Source: Marinobacterium sp. (GTDB lineage Bacteria > Pseudomonadota > Gammaproteobacteria > Pseudomonadales > Balneatricaceae). From it: DNA of 64,000 nt. This document shows, piece by piece, positions 30,047 through 38,140 of the stretch. Position 1 is the stretch's first letter, and every line of letters starts with the position of its first letter. The DNA is taken from assembly GCA_030602245.1 (NCBI GenBank), contig JAUWAC010000004.1:62001-126000 (forward strand), in the 5' to 3' direction. The notes below the pieces were generated by a model, which did no database searches, had not been told where the DNA came from, and saw nothing but the letters and a program-made list of their open reading frames with translations. Made by a program: the position numbers and the translations under genes.

Positions 30047-31156
30047 TTATTTACGCTCGAATAGATCGACCGCATCAGCAGCGGCCAAAAACGAAAACAC
30101 GTAGCGTTGAGGAATTTTCAGACTCCGACTGACATCGATCGGACGATGGGGAGCCTGTTGCCAGAGCTCGGCCACCCGCTCCGCCTGAGGCGGCAGCAGG
30201 AAGCGGGACAGATTGCTCACCGGCTTGAGCTGATAACGCCCGGCCGGATCGAGATAATCGGGCACACGTCCGCGCGTCGTGAACAGCGCCAGCAGCCAGA
30301 TCATTTCGTCCCGCGGCGCCTGCGCGGCCGCTGGTACCGCCCCCTCGCGCAGCTGGCAGCCCAGCTCACCCGGCCCGAAGCGGCTGGCCGCCATCTGCAG
30401 CAGAAAATCCGGTTCCAGGTCATAGGTAAAGCTGTCGCTTTGCGGGAAGTAGATGAACTGCCCGGGAATGCCGGTCACCTGTACCGGCTGCTGTGCTTCG
30501 CGGGCCAGTTTGACGGCGGTACGCGCCTGGGTCAGGAACTGCCCTTCCAGTGACAGGGCCAACCGGGCACGGTCCGCTGCTGCAGAAGGGTCCAGATCGG
30601 GCAGCGAGCCACACACGTGGCGCAACAGCACCCCTTTCTCGGTATCACTCCATCGCAGCAGCAGCGCCTCGGCCGGCGACTGCTGTGGCCGGCGGACCGA
30701 CGTGTGCCGGGCTGGCTTGACCGTTGCCGCCGCCTGATTACTGGCGATCAGCGAGCGCAATTCGGATGGTGCCATTTTCAGCCCGGATCCGGAGGCTCGG
30801 GCCGCCTCGCTGGTCGCTTCACGCGCCTCACGCCGCCTTTTCAGCTCGCGGGCCAGCGTGCGCAGCGTCTGACACAGCGAGGCGATACTCAGGGGACGGC
30901 GTACTTCCAGCATCCCCTCCGGCGCCGGCAGGTCACCTGTTACGGCGACGACCGGGCAGGATTCGCGGCTGGCGTACCAGTCGAGGAAGCGTTTGCGCTC
31001 CACCTCGGTCTCCAGATTGACCAGCAGAGCGTGCGCGCGCTCCGGGGTATCGAGCGCCAGGCCCGGATTGTCGGAGCCGGCAAAAAAGACTTCGAGCAGA
31101 TTCTGCTCGCGCGCGGGGAAGCCGATCAGCGCAATGGTTCCGGCAGCTCTGCTCAT
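30047..31156 (-). CDS. Pseudo-receiver protein with C-terminal helical domain
   Basis: A 369-aa cytoplasmic protein. The N-terminal 100 residues look like a response-regulator receiver fold (IALIGF start, PVVAVTGD, then EVRRPLSIASLCQTL), but the phospho-acceptor position reads ALLVNLET, with Asn rather than Asp, so phosphorylation is unlikely. A variable linker follows, then a region with IPGQFIYFPQSDSFTYDLEPDFLLQMA, and a C-terminal helical segment (VSRSLKIPQRYVFSFLAAADAVDLF) resembling a winged helix. Its start overlaps the previous gene by 4 bp. No close family is recognised. Confidence 0.75.
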   Translation of the reverse strand: MSRAAGTIALIGFPAREQNLLEVFFAGSDNPGLALDTPERAHALLVNLETEVERKRFLDWYASRESCPVVAVTGDLPAPEGMLEVRRPLSIASLCQTLRTLARELKRRREAREATSEAARASGSGLKMAPSELRSLIASNQAAATVKPARHTSVRRPQQSPAEALLLRWSDTEKGVLLRHVCGSLPDLDPSAAADRARLALSLEGQFLTQARTAVKLAREAQQPVQVTGIPGQFIYFPQSDSFTYDLEPDFLLQMAASRFGPGELGCQLREGAVPAAAQAPRDEMIWLLALFTTRGRVPDYLDPAGRYQLKPVSNLSRFLLPPQAERVAELWQQAPHRPIDVSRSLKIPQRYVFSFLAAADAVDLFERK

Positions 31157-31611
31157 CGACGCGCCGCCAGTGAGGGCAGACCGCCGTTACTGAGAATCGA
31201 CTCGCCCTGCTCGACTTTGCGCAGCGGCGCGAGATCACCGCACAGCAGCGCTGTCTCAAACAGCTTCAGATGGTCCTTGCGCAGCAGCGGGCCGGACTGC
31301 TCCAGCATCCGGTTCAGCAGATAACGACCACGCCCTTTGAGCACCAGCATCAGATCGACCAGCGCCCCCGTCAGATGAGCTGACTCGCGGGTCTGAATCG
31401 CCAGATAGACGCGGCGAATGTGATTGCGCAGCTGGGACGGCCGTGCCGCCACCCGGCGCTGCAGATAGCGCAGGACAATCAAGTGCTCGTCGCCGCGATA
31501 GATCAGATGCGGATCTTCCTGGATACGAAACAGTTCAAGCTGACGTCTGACCTGATAGCGGCCGGTCGCGTCGGTGACGGGCGCATGCTGATCGACAAGA
31601 GGCATGTTCAT
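31153..31611 (-). CDS. Helical protein of unknown function, first gene of the roadblock operon
   Basis: A 152-aa protein that I do not recognise. It is arginine- and leucine-rich and mostly helical, with no signal or membrane segment; a helical core (LRNHIRRVYLAIQTRESAHLTGALVDLML) is the best-defined part. The ATG at 31611 follows GGAGGGATTCC with good spacing. The last codons overlap the next gene (ATGA). It is divergent from acnB. Confidence 0.7.
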   Translation of the reverse strand: MNMPLVDQHAPVTDATGRYQVRRQLELFRIQEDPHLIYRGDEHLIVLRYLQRRVAARPSQLRNHIRRVYLAIQTRESAHLTGALVDLMLVLKGRGRYLLNRMLEQSGPLLRKDHLKLFETALLCGDLAPLRKVEQGESILSNGGLPSLAARR

Positions 31612-31648
31612 GGAATCCCTCCCCTTTCCAAACGGGCGTATGTTTCCT

Positions 31649-31678
31649 GTTATACGGGAGCGACGGGAGCCTGCGCAA
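31649..31678 (-). promoter_or_regulatory. putative promoter of the roadblock operon
   Basis: On the minus strand TTGCGC (31673-31678), an 18-bp spacer and TATAAC (31649-31654), ending about 38 bp before the first start codon. Confidence 0.4.
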
Positions 31679-31754
31679 ACCTTTCAGAACCTTTTGTTGA
31701 CCCGCATCAAGAGCACTTTTGCGCGCGGCTAACCCCAAAGTCTAACGCTTGAAA

Positions 31755-31793
31755 TTGTCGACAAACTTAACTTTGAGACCCCCTTCCTATAAA
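31755..31793 (+). promoter_or_regulatory. acnB leader: 10-bp palindrome and -10 element
   Basis: TTGTCGACAA (31755-31764) is a perfect palindrome, with TATAAAAT starting at 31788 as a likely -10 for acnB. No good -35 accompanies it, which suits an activator- or repressor-controlled promoter. The site also lies upstream of the divergent roadblock operon. The leader to the GTG start is about 100 nt. The whole 31612-31898 gap contains no other gene. Confidence 0.45.
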
Positions 31794-31898
31794 ATTCGCG
31801 TCGCCAAACACCAATCGATACCTAATCGATACGCCGTCGGGCGAGCGCGTGACGACGCAAGCCAGCGCCCGGTGGTTACAACAGATGAGGGCCATGTC

Positions 31899-34496
31899 GT
31901 GCTTGAAGCTTATCGTAAACATGTAGAAGAACGCGCCGCCGAAGGCGTGCCGCCGAAACCGCTGGATCCTGAGCAGACCGCTGCACTGGTCGAGCTGCTG
32001 AAGAACCCGCCTGCCGGCGAGGAAGAGTTCCTGCTCGAACTGCTCACCAACCGCGTTCCGGCCGGCGTCGACCAGGCTGCCTATGTCAAGGCAGGCTTCC
32101 TGGCGGCAATCGCCAAAGGCGAAGCGTCTTCACCGCTGATCGACAAGGTCAAGGCGGTTGAGCTGCTGGGCACCATGCTCGGTGGTTACAACATCGCGCC
32201 GCTGATCGAATCACTGGATGATGAGGCCCTGGCACCCACCGCTGCCAAAGCACTGTCTCACACACTGCTGATGTTCGACGCCTTCCATGACGTGAAGGAG
32301 AAGATGGACGCCGGCAACGCCTACGCCAAGCAGGTCGTTGAGTCCTGGGCGAACGGCGAATGGTTCACCAGCAAGCCGAAGCTGGAAGAGAAGATCACCG
32401 TGACCGTATTCAAGGTCCCGGGTGAAACCAACACTGACGACCTGTCTCCGGCCCCGGATGCCTGGTCACGTCCGGACATCCCGCTGCACGCCAACGCGAT
32501 GCTGAAGATGGAACGCGAAGGCATCCAGCCGGAAGAGCCGGGCGTCAAGGGTCCGCTCAAGCAGATTGAAGAAGTCAAAGCCAAGGGCTTCCCGGTTGCC
32601 TACGTCGGTGACGTAGTGGGTACCGGTTCTTCACGTAAGTCTGCCACCAACTCCGTACTCTGGTTCTTCGGCGACGATATCCCCTACGTGCCGAACAAGC
32701 GCGCCGGCGGCTACTGCTTCGGCGGCAAGATCGCACCGATCTTCTACAACACCATGGAAGACGCCGGTGCCCTGCCGATCGAAATGGACGTGTCCAAGAT
32801 GGAAATGGGCGACGTCATCGACGTCTATCCGTACGAAGGCAAAGTCTGCAAGCACGGTACCGATGAAGTCATCTCTACCTTCGAGCTGAAGACTCAGGTG
32901 CTGCTGGACGAAGTCCGTGCCGGCGGTCGTATCCCGCTGATCATCGGTCGCGGCCTGACCGAGAAAGCACGCGAAGCACTGGGCCTGGGCCCGTCTGACC
33001 TGTTCCGCAAGCCGGAGCAGCCGGCTGACACCGGCAAGGGCTACACCCTGGCACAGAAGATGGTTGGTAAGGCCTGCGGTCTGGAAGGTGTCCGTCCGGG
33101 CATGTACTGCGAGCCGAAGATGACCACTGTCGGCTCTCAGGACACCACCGGTCCGATGACCCGCGACGAGCTGAAAGACCTGGCCTGCCTGGGCTTCTCG
33201 GCCGATCTGGTGATGCAGTCTTTCTGTCACACCGCTGCGTATCCGAAGCCGGTTGACGTCCAGACCCACCACACCCTGCCGGACTTCATCATGAACCGCG
33301 GCGGCGTGTCCCTGCGTCCGGGCGACGGCATCATCCACTCCTGGCTGAACCGCATGCTGCTGCCGGATACCGTGGGTACTGGTGGTGACTCGCACACCCG
33401 CTTCCCGCTGGGTATCTCCTTCCCGGCCGGCTCCGGTCTGGTGGCGTTCGCTGCCGCTACCGGCGTCATGCCGCTGGATATGCCGGAGTCTGTTCTGGTC
33501 CGCTTCAAGGGCAAGCGCAACCCGGGCATCACCCTGCGAGATCTGGTACACGCGATCCCGCTGTACGCCATCAAGGAAGGTCTGCTGACCGTCGAGAAAG
33601 CCGGCAAGAAGAACATCTTCTCCGGTCGCGTACTCGAGATCGAAGGTCTGGAAGATCTGACCGTCGAGCAGGCATTCGAACTGTCCGATGCCTCTGCCGA
33701 GCGCTCTGCTGCCGGCTGTACCATCAACCTGTCTGAAGAGTCGGTTGCCGAGTACCTGCGTTCCAACATCGTCATGCTGAAGTGGATGATCGCTGAAGGC
33801 TACGGTGACGTGCGCACCATCGAGCGCCGTATCAAGGGCATGGAAGAGTGGCTGGCCAACCCGTCGCTGATGCGTGCGGACAAGGACGCCGAATACGCGG
33901 CTGTCATCGAGATCGACCTGTCCGAAATCAAGGAGCCGATCCTGTGCGCGCCGAACGATCCGGACGACGCCCGTCTGCTGTCCGAAGTGGCCGGCGACAA
34001 GATCGACGAGGTGTTCATCGGTTCGTGCATGACCAACATCGGTCACTTCCGCGCCGCCGGCAAGCTGCTGGAAGCGGCTGGCAAGACCATCCCGACCCGC
34101 ATGTGGATCTCGCCGCCGACCAAGATGGACCAGGCTCAGCTGACGGAAGAAGGCTACTACAGCATCTTCGGCAAGGCCGGTGCACGCATGGAGATGCCGG
34201 GCTGCTCACTGTGCATGGGTAACCAGGCACGTGTGGCGGCCAAGTCCACCGTGGTATCCACCTCCACCCGTAACTTCCCGAACCGTCTCGGTGATGGCGC
34301 CAACGTCTACCTGGCGTCCGCTGAGCTGGCGGCTGTTGCGGCACTGGAAGGCAAGCTGCCGACGCCGGAAGAGTACATGCAGTACGCCAGCAAGATCGAC
34401 AGCATGTCAGGTGACATCTACCGCTACCTGAACTTCGATCAGATGGACAACTACGTCCAGAAAGCGGCGACTGTCATCCCGACCGTAGAAGCCTGA
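31899..34496 (+). CDS. acnB: Aconitate hydratase B
   Basis: The main TCA-cycle aconitase, interconverting citrate and isocitrate; the E. coli enzyme also binds mRNA when its 4Fe-4S cluster is lost. The cluster ligands are in GSCMTN and CSLCMGN. The start is GTG at 31899 with GAGGG just upstream. This gives 865 aa, the same as E. coli AcnB, and an N-terminus ([23 protein letters not shown]) that aligns residue by residue. The longer open frame back to 31749 runs through the promoter and is rejected. Confidence 0.98.
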   Translation: MLEAYRKHVEERAAEGVPPKPLDPEQTAALVELLKNPPAGEEEFLLELLTNRVPAGVDQAAYVKAGFLAAIAKGEASSPLIDKVKAVELLGTMLGGYNIAPLIESLDDEALAPTAAKALSHTLLMFDAFHDVKEKMDAGNAYAKQVVESWANGEWFTSKPKLEEKITVTVFKVPGETNTDDLSPAPDAWSRPDIPLHANAMLKMEREGIQPEEPGVKGPLKQIEEVKAKGFPVAYVGDVVGTGSSRKSATNSVLWFFGDDIPYVPNKRAGGYCFGGKIAPIFYNTMEDAGALPIEMDVSKMEMGDVIDVYPYEGKVCKHGTDEVISTFELKTQVLLDEVRAGGRIPLIIGRGLTEKAREALGLGPSDLFRKPEQPADTGKGYTLAQKMVGKACGLEGVRPGMYCEPKMTTVGSQDTTGPMTRDELKDLACLGFSADLVMQSFCHTAAYPKPVDVQTHHTLPDFIMNRGGVSLRPGDGIIHSWLNRMLLPDTVGTGGDSHTRFPLGISFPAGSGLVAFAAATGVMPLDMPESVLVRFKGKRNPGITLRDLVHAIPLYAIKEGLLTVEKAGKKNIFSGRVLEIEGLEDLTVEQAFELSDASAERSAAGCTINLSEESVAEYLRSNIVMLKWMIAEGYGDVRTIERRIKGMEEWLANPSLMRADKDAEYAAVIEIDLSEIKEPILCAPNDPDDARLLSEVAGDKIDEVFIGSCMTNIGHFRAAGKLLEAAGKTIPTRMWISPPTKMDQAQLTEEGYYSIFGKAGARMEMPGCSLCMGNQARVAAKSTVVSTSTRNFPNRLGDGANVYLASAELAAVAALEGKLPTPEEYMQYASKIDSMSGDIYRYLNFDQMDNYVQKAATVIPTVEA

Positions 34497-34531
34497 TCGC
34501 ACAGCGCCCCGGTGCGGGGCGCGTAGCACCC

Positions 34532-34560
34532 AAAAGCCTCGGCATCCGCCGGGGCTTTTT
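34532..34560 (+). terminator. intrinsic terminator of acnB
   Basis: AAAAGCCTCGGC-ATCC-GCCGGGGCTTTTT: a short-loop hairpin with one mismatch, flanked by A and T tracts, 36 bp after acnB. Confidence 0.8.
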
Positions 34561-34641
34561 CGTTTCGCAGCCCGCCTCCCTACGCCGCCCTGTCGATCCG
34601 CGGTACAATAACGGCCATTAAAACCAAGCAAGGAGTCCCCG

Positions 34642-35061
34642 ATGCGCAGGCCAGAAGTCGACCAGCCGCTACCCGCCGATGCCGAAACCAACCAGACCAA
34701 GAACGGTTTTCTGGCACTCGTTTCGCGTCTGGTGTTTGAAGAAACGCTGCCGGTGCGTTTTATGTACAAGACGGTACCGGAGCATCTCAACGATACCGGC
34801 TGGCGCATGTTCACCGGTTACGAGACCGAGGAGTTTCTCGACAACGAGCAGATCAATCTGGTGCCGATGCCCTTGGAGCGAATGGTTGAGCTGGATCCGT
34901 CGCTGACCGAGCTGGTGACCTACAACGCCGGCACCGTCTGGGAGCGCACACCGGAGTCCAACGGCTGGGAGCGGGTATACGATTTCCGTATCCCGGCACC
35001 GAAGGTCGAAGTCGAAATTACCAACGATATCGACCGCTTTAAAAACCTGCGCGACGAATAA
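34642..35061 (+). CDS. DUF2185 (Imm33-like) domain protein
   Basis: A 139-aa soluble protein. After a variable N-terminus the DUF2185 signature appears: GWRMFTGYETEEFLDNEQINLVPM, then LDPSLTELVTYNAGTVWER. The family is classed with Imm33 immunity proteins of polymorphic toxin systems, but many members, like this one, have no toxin beside them. AAGGAG precedes the ATG. It stands alone between the acnB terminator and the ibpA heat-shock promoter. Confidence 0.8.
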   Translation: MRRPEVDQPLPADAETNQTKNGFLALVSRLVFEETLPVRFMYKTVPEHLNDTGWRMFTGYETEEFLDNEQINLVPMPLERMVELDPSLTELVTYNAGTVWERTPESNGWERVYDFRIPAPKVEVEITNDIDRFKNLRDE

Positions 35062-35072
35062 TGCGGTCCGGG

Positions 35073-35102
35073 TATTGAAAACCGCACAGGCGCCCCTATC
35101 TA
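35073..35102 (+). promoter_or_regulatory. sigma-32 heat-shock promoter of ibpA
   Basis: TATTGAAA (35073-35080), a 12-bp spacer and CCCCTATCTA (35093-35102) match the sigma-32 pattern CTTGAAA-N11-16-CCCATNTA well. It lies 93-123 bp upstream of the ibpA ATG. Confidence 0.75.
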
Positions 35103-35110
35103 AGCAATCA

Positions 35111-35191
35111 GGCGGCGGCGCTCTCAGGAGGCCCCGCCCGTACCAGGCCTGACGGCTGGTCGCTGAAAACCATATTGCTTGATGAGGATAT
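35111..35191 (+). promoter_or_regulatory. ROSE-like RNA thermometer in the ibpA leader
   Basis: The leader folds into successive hairpins: GGCGG...CCGCC (about 35111-35139), ACCAG...CTGGT (35142-35160), and a last one, ATATTGCT (35172-35179) with AGGATAT (35185-35191). The last hairpin pairs the Shine-Dalgarno AGGA with TTGCT, the U(U/C)GCU motif conserved in ROSE elements, with an unpaired G. Melting at heat-shock temperature would free the ribosome-binding site. Confidence 0.7.
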
Positions 35192-35195
35192 GCTG

Positions 35196-35618
35196 ATGCG
35201 TAACTTTGATCTGTCCCCGCTGTACCGCTCCGCCATCGGTTTTGACCGCCTGGCGTCCATGCTCGATGCCGCCAACCGCAGCAACGAACAGCAGCCGAGC
35301 TACCCGCCCTATAACATCGAACTGCGCGGCGAAAACGAATATCGCATCACGATGGCTGTTGCGGGCTTCGACAAGAGCGAGCTTGAGCTGCAGACCGAAA
35401 ACGGCAACCTGACCATCACCGGCCGCAAGGAGCCGGACGAGCAGGAGCACCAGTATCTGTATCAGGGCATTGCCGCCCGTAATTTCGAGCGCCGCTTCCA
35501 GCTCGCTGACCATGTGCGTGTTGTTAAGGCGTCGATGGAAAACGGCCTGCTGCACGTGGATCTGGTACGTGAAATCCCGGAAGCGATGAAAAGCCGTCGC
35601 ATCGACATCGACAGCTGA
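35196..35618 (+). CDS. ibpA: Small heat-shock protein IbpA (Hsp20 family)
   Basis: A 140-aa alpha-crystallin-type holdase that keeps aggregating proteins refoldable. It has the MRNFDLSPLYRSAIGFDRL start, an alpha-crystallin domain (about 37-125, YPPYNIE...GFDKSELEL, ASMENGLLHVDL) and a short C-terminal tail. The ATG at 35196 lies 7 nt after AGGA; ATGs at 35190 and a TTG at 35175 fit worse. The E. coli partner ibpB is not present beside it. Confidence 0.95.
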   Translation: MRNFDLSPLYRSAIGFDRLASMLDAANRSNEQQPSYPPYNIELRGENEYRITMAVAGFDKSELELQTENGNLTITGRKEPDEQEHQYLYQGIAARNFERRFQLADHVRVVKASMENGLLHVDLVREIPEAMKSRRIDIDS

Positions 35619-35637
35619 GCCCCAGCGAGACATCGCC

Positions 35638-36207
35638 TCAGGCGCCGAGCACCGCCCCCTGGGCATGCTCGGTGCCGTAGCGCCACCAGCGCATCATGCC
35701 GGCATCGAGCTCCGCCGCCAACCCCGCCTTACGCTTGAGCGCGGCAACAAACTGCCGGGGCTCAGGCAACTGTTCCCACACCGAAGGCAGAAAGGTCGCC
35801 CGACGGCCACCATACTCGACTATCAGACCATCCTCACCGGGACGCAGACTCGCCAGCAGACTGTTCTCATCGGCCACCTCCAGCGCCACCGGCTCTGTCA
35901 GCACCGACACCTCCAGCGTCAGCCGGGCAAGCTCCGTTTCGCTCACCGGCGCAAACCGAGGGTCGGAAAAAGCCGCCCGGCGGGCATTATCGATGATGTC
36001 CTGTCCCAGAGACTGATGCGCCTCCAGCGTGCCGATACAGCCTCGCAGCTGGCCATCCTTCAGCAGCGTGACGAAACAGGCGCCCGGCTCACCAAGCTGT
36101 GGCGGTACAACGGGCTCATCGACTCGCCCGAATGCGGCAAGCAGGCTCTGCCGTGCCAGTGCAACGGCCTGCTCCAGCGGCTGCTCAGTGCACCGCATAG
36201 CTGGCAT
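35638..36207 (-). CDS. amrA: AmmeMemoRadiSam system protein A (AMMECR1 domain)
   Basis: A 189-aa AMMECR1-domain protein. LRGCIGTLEAHQSL near residue 60 is the AMMECR1 signature, followed by SDPRFAPVSETEL and LTLEVSVLTEP. The biochemical role of the AMMECR1/MEMO1/radical-SAM trio is not established. The start is uncertain: ATGs at 36207 and 36198 both overlap the 3' end of amrB (stop at 36185). I use 36207. Translational coupling to amrB is likely. Confidence 0.9.
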   Translation of the reverse strand: MPAMRCTEQPLEQAVALARQSLLAAFGRVDEPVVPPQLGEPGACFVTLLKDGQLRGCIGTLEAHQSLGQDIIDNARRAAFSDPRFAPVSETELARLTLEVSVLTEPVALEVADENSLLASLRPGEDGLIVEYGGRRATFLPSVWEQLPEPRQFVAALKRKAGLAAELDAGMMRWWRYGTEHAQGAVLGA

Positions 36208-36976
36208 AGCCCACCACCTGATCACGCCCACCGGCCGTGTCGCCGGAGTTTTTCATCTCCAGCCGCTCGACGCTGAGCCCCTGATGCTCGGCGGCCAGCA
36301 GCAGACCGTTGAGCGCATGGGCACCGCACGCCTGTTCAGGCCGTAAGGTGGCCGAGCAGCCGCGGATCAGCTGATCGGTATGACCGTCGATCTGTTTCGC
36401 TTCGGCATAGGGGTGGTAATGACTCAGATCACTGCTCACGATCACCAGAATATCGCCCTGCGCCCAGGCCCATTCGATCAGCGCCGCGACCCGTTCCGGC
36501 TGCTCCTGACCGACCACCAGCGGCAGCAGCCGCAGCGATGGCGCCAGCGTCAGCAGAAACGGCAATTGCACCTCAAGGCAGTGCTCCATTGCATGCACAT
36601 CCGGGCGCACCTGGACGCCGAAGCGCCGCTGCAGCTCTGCCAGCCCAACGCTGTCGATCGCCATCGACCCGCCCGGTGTCGTGAACAACTCCGCATCAGG
36701 TGCCGCAATCCCGCGCAACGGAACCCGGTGGTTCGGACCAAGCAACATGACGCGGCGCCACTGATGGCCCTCCCTGAGCGCATGCCGCAGCACATTGTAG
36801 CCCCGCGCGGCCACCCCACCGGAATAGACGAAACCGGCATGGGGCACGATCAGGGCGCGTGGCGCCGGTGCAACCGCCGGATTTGCCTCCAGCAGCTGAT
36901 CGATCATCCGGCGCAGCGGAGCCGCCTCGCCGGGATAGAAAAGGCCTGCCACCGCAGCCGGACGAATATGGTTCAT
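36185..36976 (-). CDS. amrB: AmmeMemoRadiSam system protein B (MEMO1 family)
   Basis: A 263-aa MEMO-family protein related to class III extradiol dioxygenases. The conserved PHAGFVYSG (H47), GPNHRVP, EHCLEVQLPFL and SSDLSHYHPY segments hold the His/Cys residues that in human MEMO1 bind metal. It overlaps amrA and lies 66 bp from the divergent radical SAM gene, so all three genes of the module are present. Confidence 0.94.
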   Translation of the reverse strand: MNHIRPAAVAGLFYPGEAAPLRRMIDQLLEANPAVAPAPRALIVPHAGFVYSGGVAARGYNVLRHALREGHQWRRVMLLGPNHRVPLRGIAAPDAELFTTPGGSMAIDSVGLAELQRRFGVQVRPDVHAMEHCLEVQLPFLLTLAPSLRLLPLVVGQEQPERVAALIEWAWAQGDILVIVSSDLSHYHPYAEAKQIDGHTDQLIRGCSATLRPEQACGAHALNGLLLAAEHQGLSVERLEMKNSGDTAGGRDQVVGYASYAVH

Positions 36977-37042
36977 AACGCCTCCGCCCTTCGATTACTG
37001 ACCTAAAATTATAGACGACGGGTGCCAACGCCAGAGGTCATC

Positions 37043-38140
37043 ATGAACCGAAATACAGACCGCGCCGACAGCGTGCCGACGCGCTGGTGGCATCGCATTT
37101 CAGAGCACAAGATCCAGTGTGATCTGTGCCCGCGCTTCTGTCATCTGAGCGAGGGCCAGCGTGGCCTCTGTTTCGTGCGCGGTGCCGAAGGGGGTGAGGT
37201 TCGCCTGTACAGCTACGGACGCTCCAGCGGCTTCTGCATCGACCCGATCGAGAAAAAACCGCTGAATCATTTCCTGCCCGGCACCCCGGTGCTGTCGTTT
37301 GGTACCGCCGGCTGCAACCTGGCATGCCGCTTCTGCCAGAACTGGGATATGAGCAAATCACGGGAAATGGATACGCTGAGTCAGCAGGCAACGCCCGAGA
37401 TGATTGTGTACACGGCCCGACAGCACGACTGTCGCAGCATCGCCTTCACCTACAACGACCCGGTGATCTTCCATGAGTACGCCATCGATACGGCGATCGC
37501 TGCACATGCGCAGAATCTGCGTGCCGTGTCGGTATCTGCCGGCTACGTCTGCCCGGCGCCCCGGGCGGAGTTCTATCGCCATATGGACGCGGCCAACATC
37601 GATCTCAAGGCGTTCACTGAACGCTTTTACCACCGCATCTGCGGCGGCGCGCTGGCCCCGGTACTGGATACGCTGGAGTACCTGCATCACGAAACCGACG
37701 TCTGGCTTGAGCTGACCACCCTGCTGATCCCGGGCGAAAACGACTCCGACACTGAGCTGCGCGGGCTGACACGCTGGGTGCACCAGCATCTGGGTGCCGA
37801 CACACCGATCCATTTCAGCGCGTTTCATCCGGACTGGAAAATGCTCGATACACCGCCCACGCCAGCGAAAACACTGACCCGCGCGCGCCGTATCGCACTC
37901 GATGAAGGGCTGCATTTTGCCTACACCGGTAATGTGCACGATCCCGAAGGAGCCTCGACCTGGTGCCCCGACTGCGGGGCCCTGCTGATCGAGCGCGACT
38001 GGTATCGGCTTGGGCACTGGGGACTGGATGAGAACGGCCACTGCGCGGCCTGTGGCTACCGCCTGCCCGGCGTGCTGGAGCCACAGCCCGGTCGCTGGGG
38101 CAGCCGCCGGCAACCGGTCAGGCTGATCGCGGCTGACTGA
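37043..38140 (+). CDS. amrS: AmmeMemoRadiSam system radical SAM enzyme
   Basis: A 365-aa radical SAM enzyme related to pyruvate formate-lyase activases. The cluster motif is CNLACRFC (C91, C95, C98). An N-terminal Cys quartet (C26, C29, C33, C43) and two C-terminal CxxC pairs (WCPDCG and HCAACGY) suggest further clusters or zinc. I start at the ATG at 37043, with AGAGGT upstream. Its substrate is unknown. Its 3' end overlaps dusC by 23 bp. Confidence 0.93.
   Translation: MNRNTDRADSVPTRWWHRISEHKIQCDLCPRFCHLSEGQRGLCFVRGAEGGEVRLYSYGRSSGFCIDPIEKKPLNHFLPGTPVLSFGTAGCNLACRFCQNWDMSKSREMDTLSQQATPEMIVYTARQHDCRSIAFTYNDPVIFHEYAIDTAIAAHAQNLRAVSVSAGYVCPAPRAEFYRHMDAANIDLKAFTERFYHRICGGALAPVLDTLEYLHHETDVWLELTTLLIPGENDSDTELRGLTRWVHQHLGADTPIHFSAFHPDWKMLDTPPTPAKTLTRARRIALDEGLHFAYTGNVHDPEGASTWCPDCGALLIERDWYRLGHWGLDENGHCAACGYRLPGVLEPQPGRWGSRRQPVRLIAAD

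Noticed and set aside
31749-31898. N-terminal 50-codon extension of acnB
   Set aside because: It runs through the -10 element and palindrome; the GTG at 31899 gives exactly the E. coli length and N-terminus.
32631-34046. Open frame of 471 codons antisense to acnB
   Set aside because: It lies wholly inside the conserved acnB gene and shows no recognisable motif.
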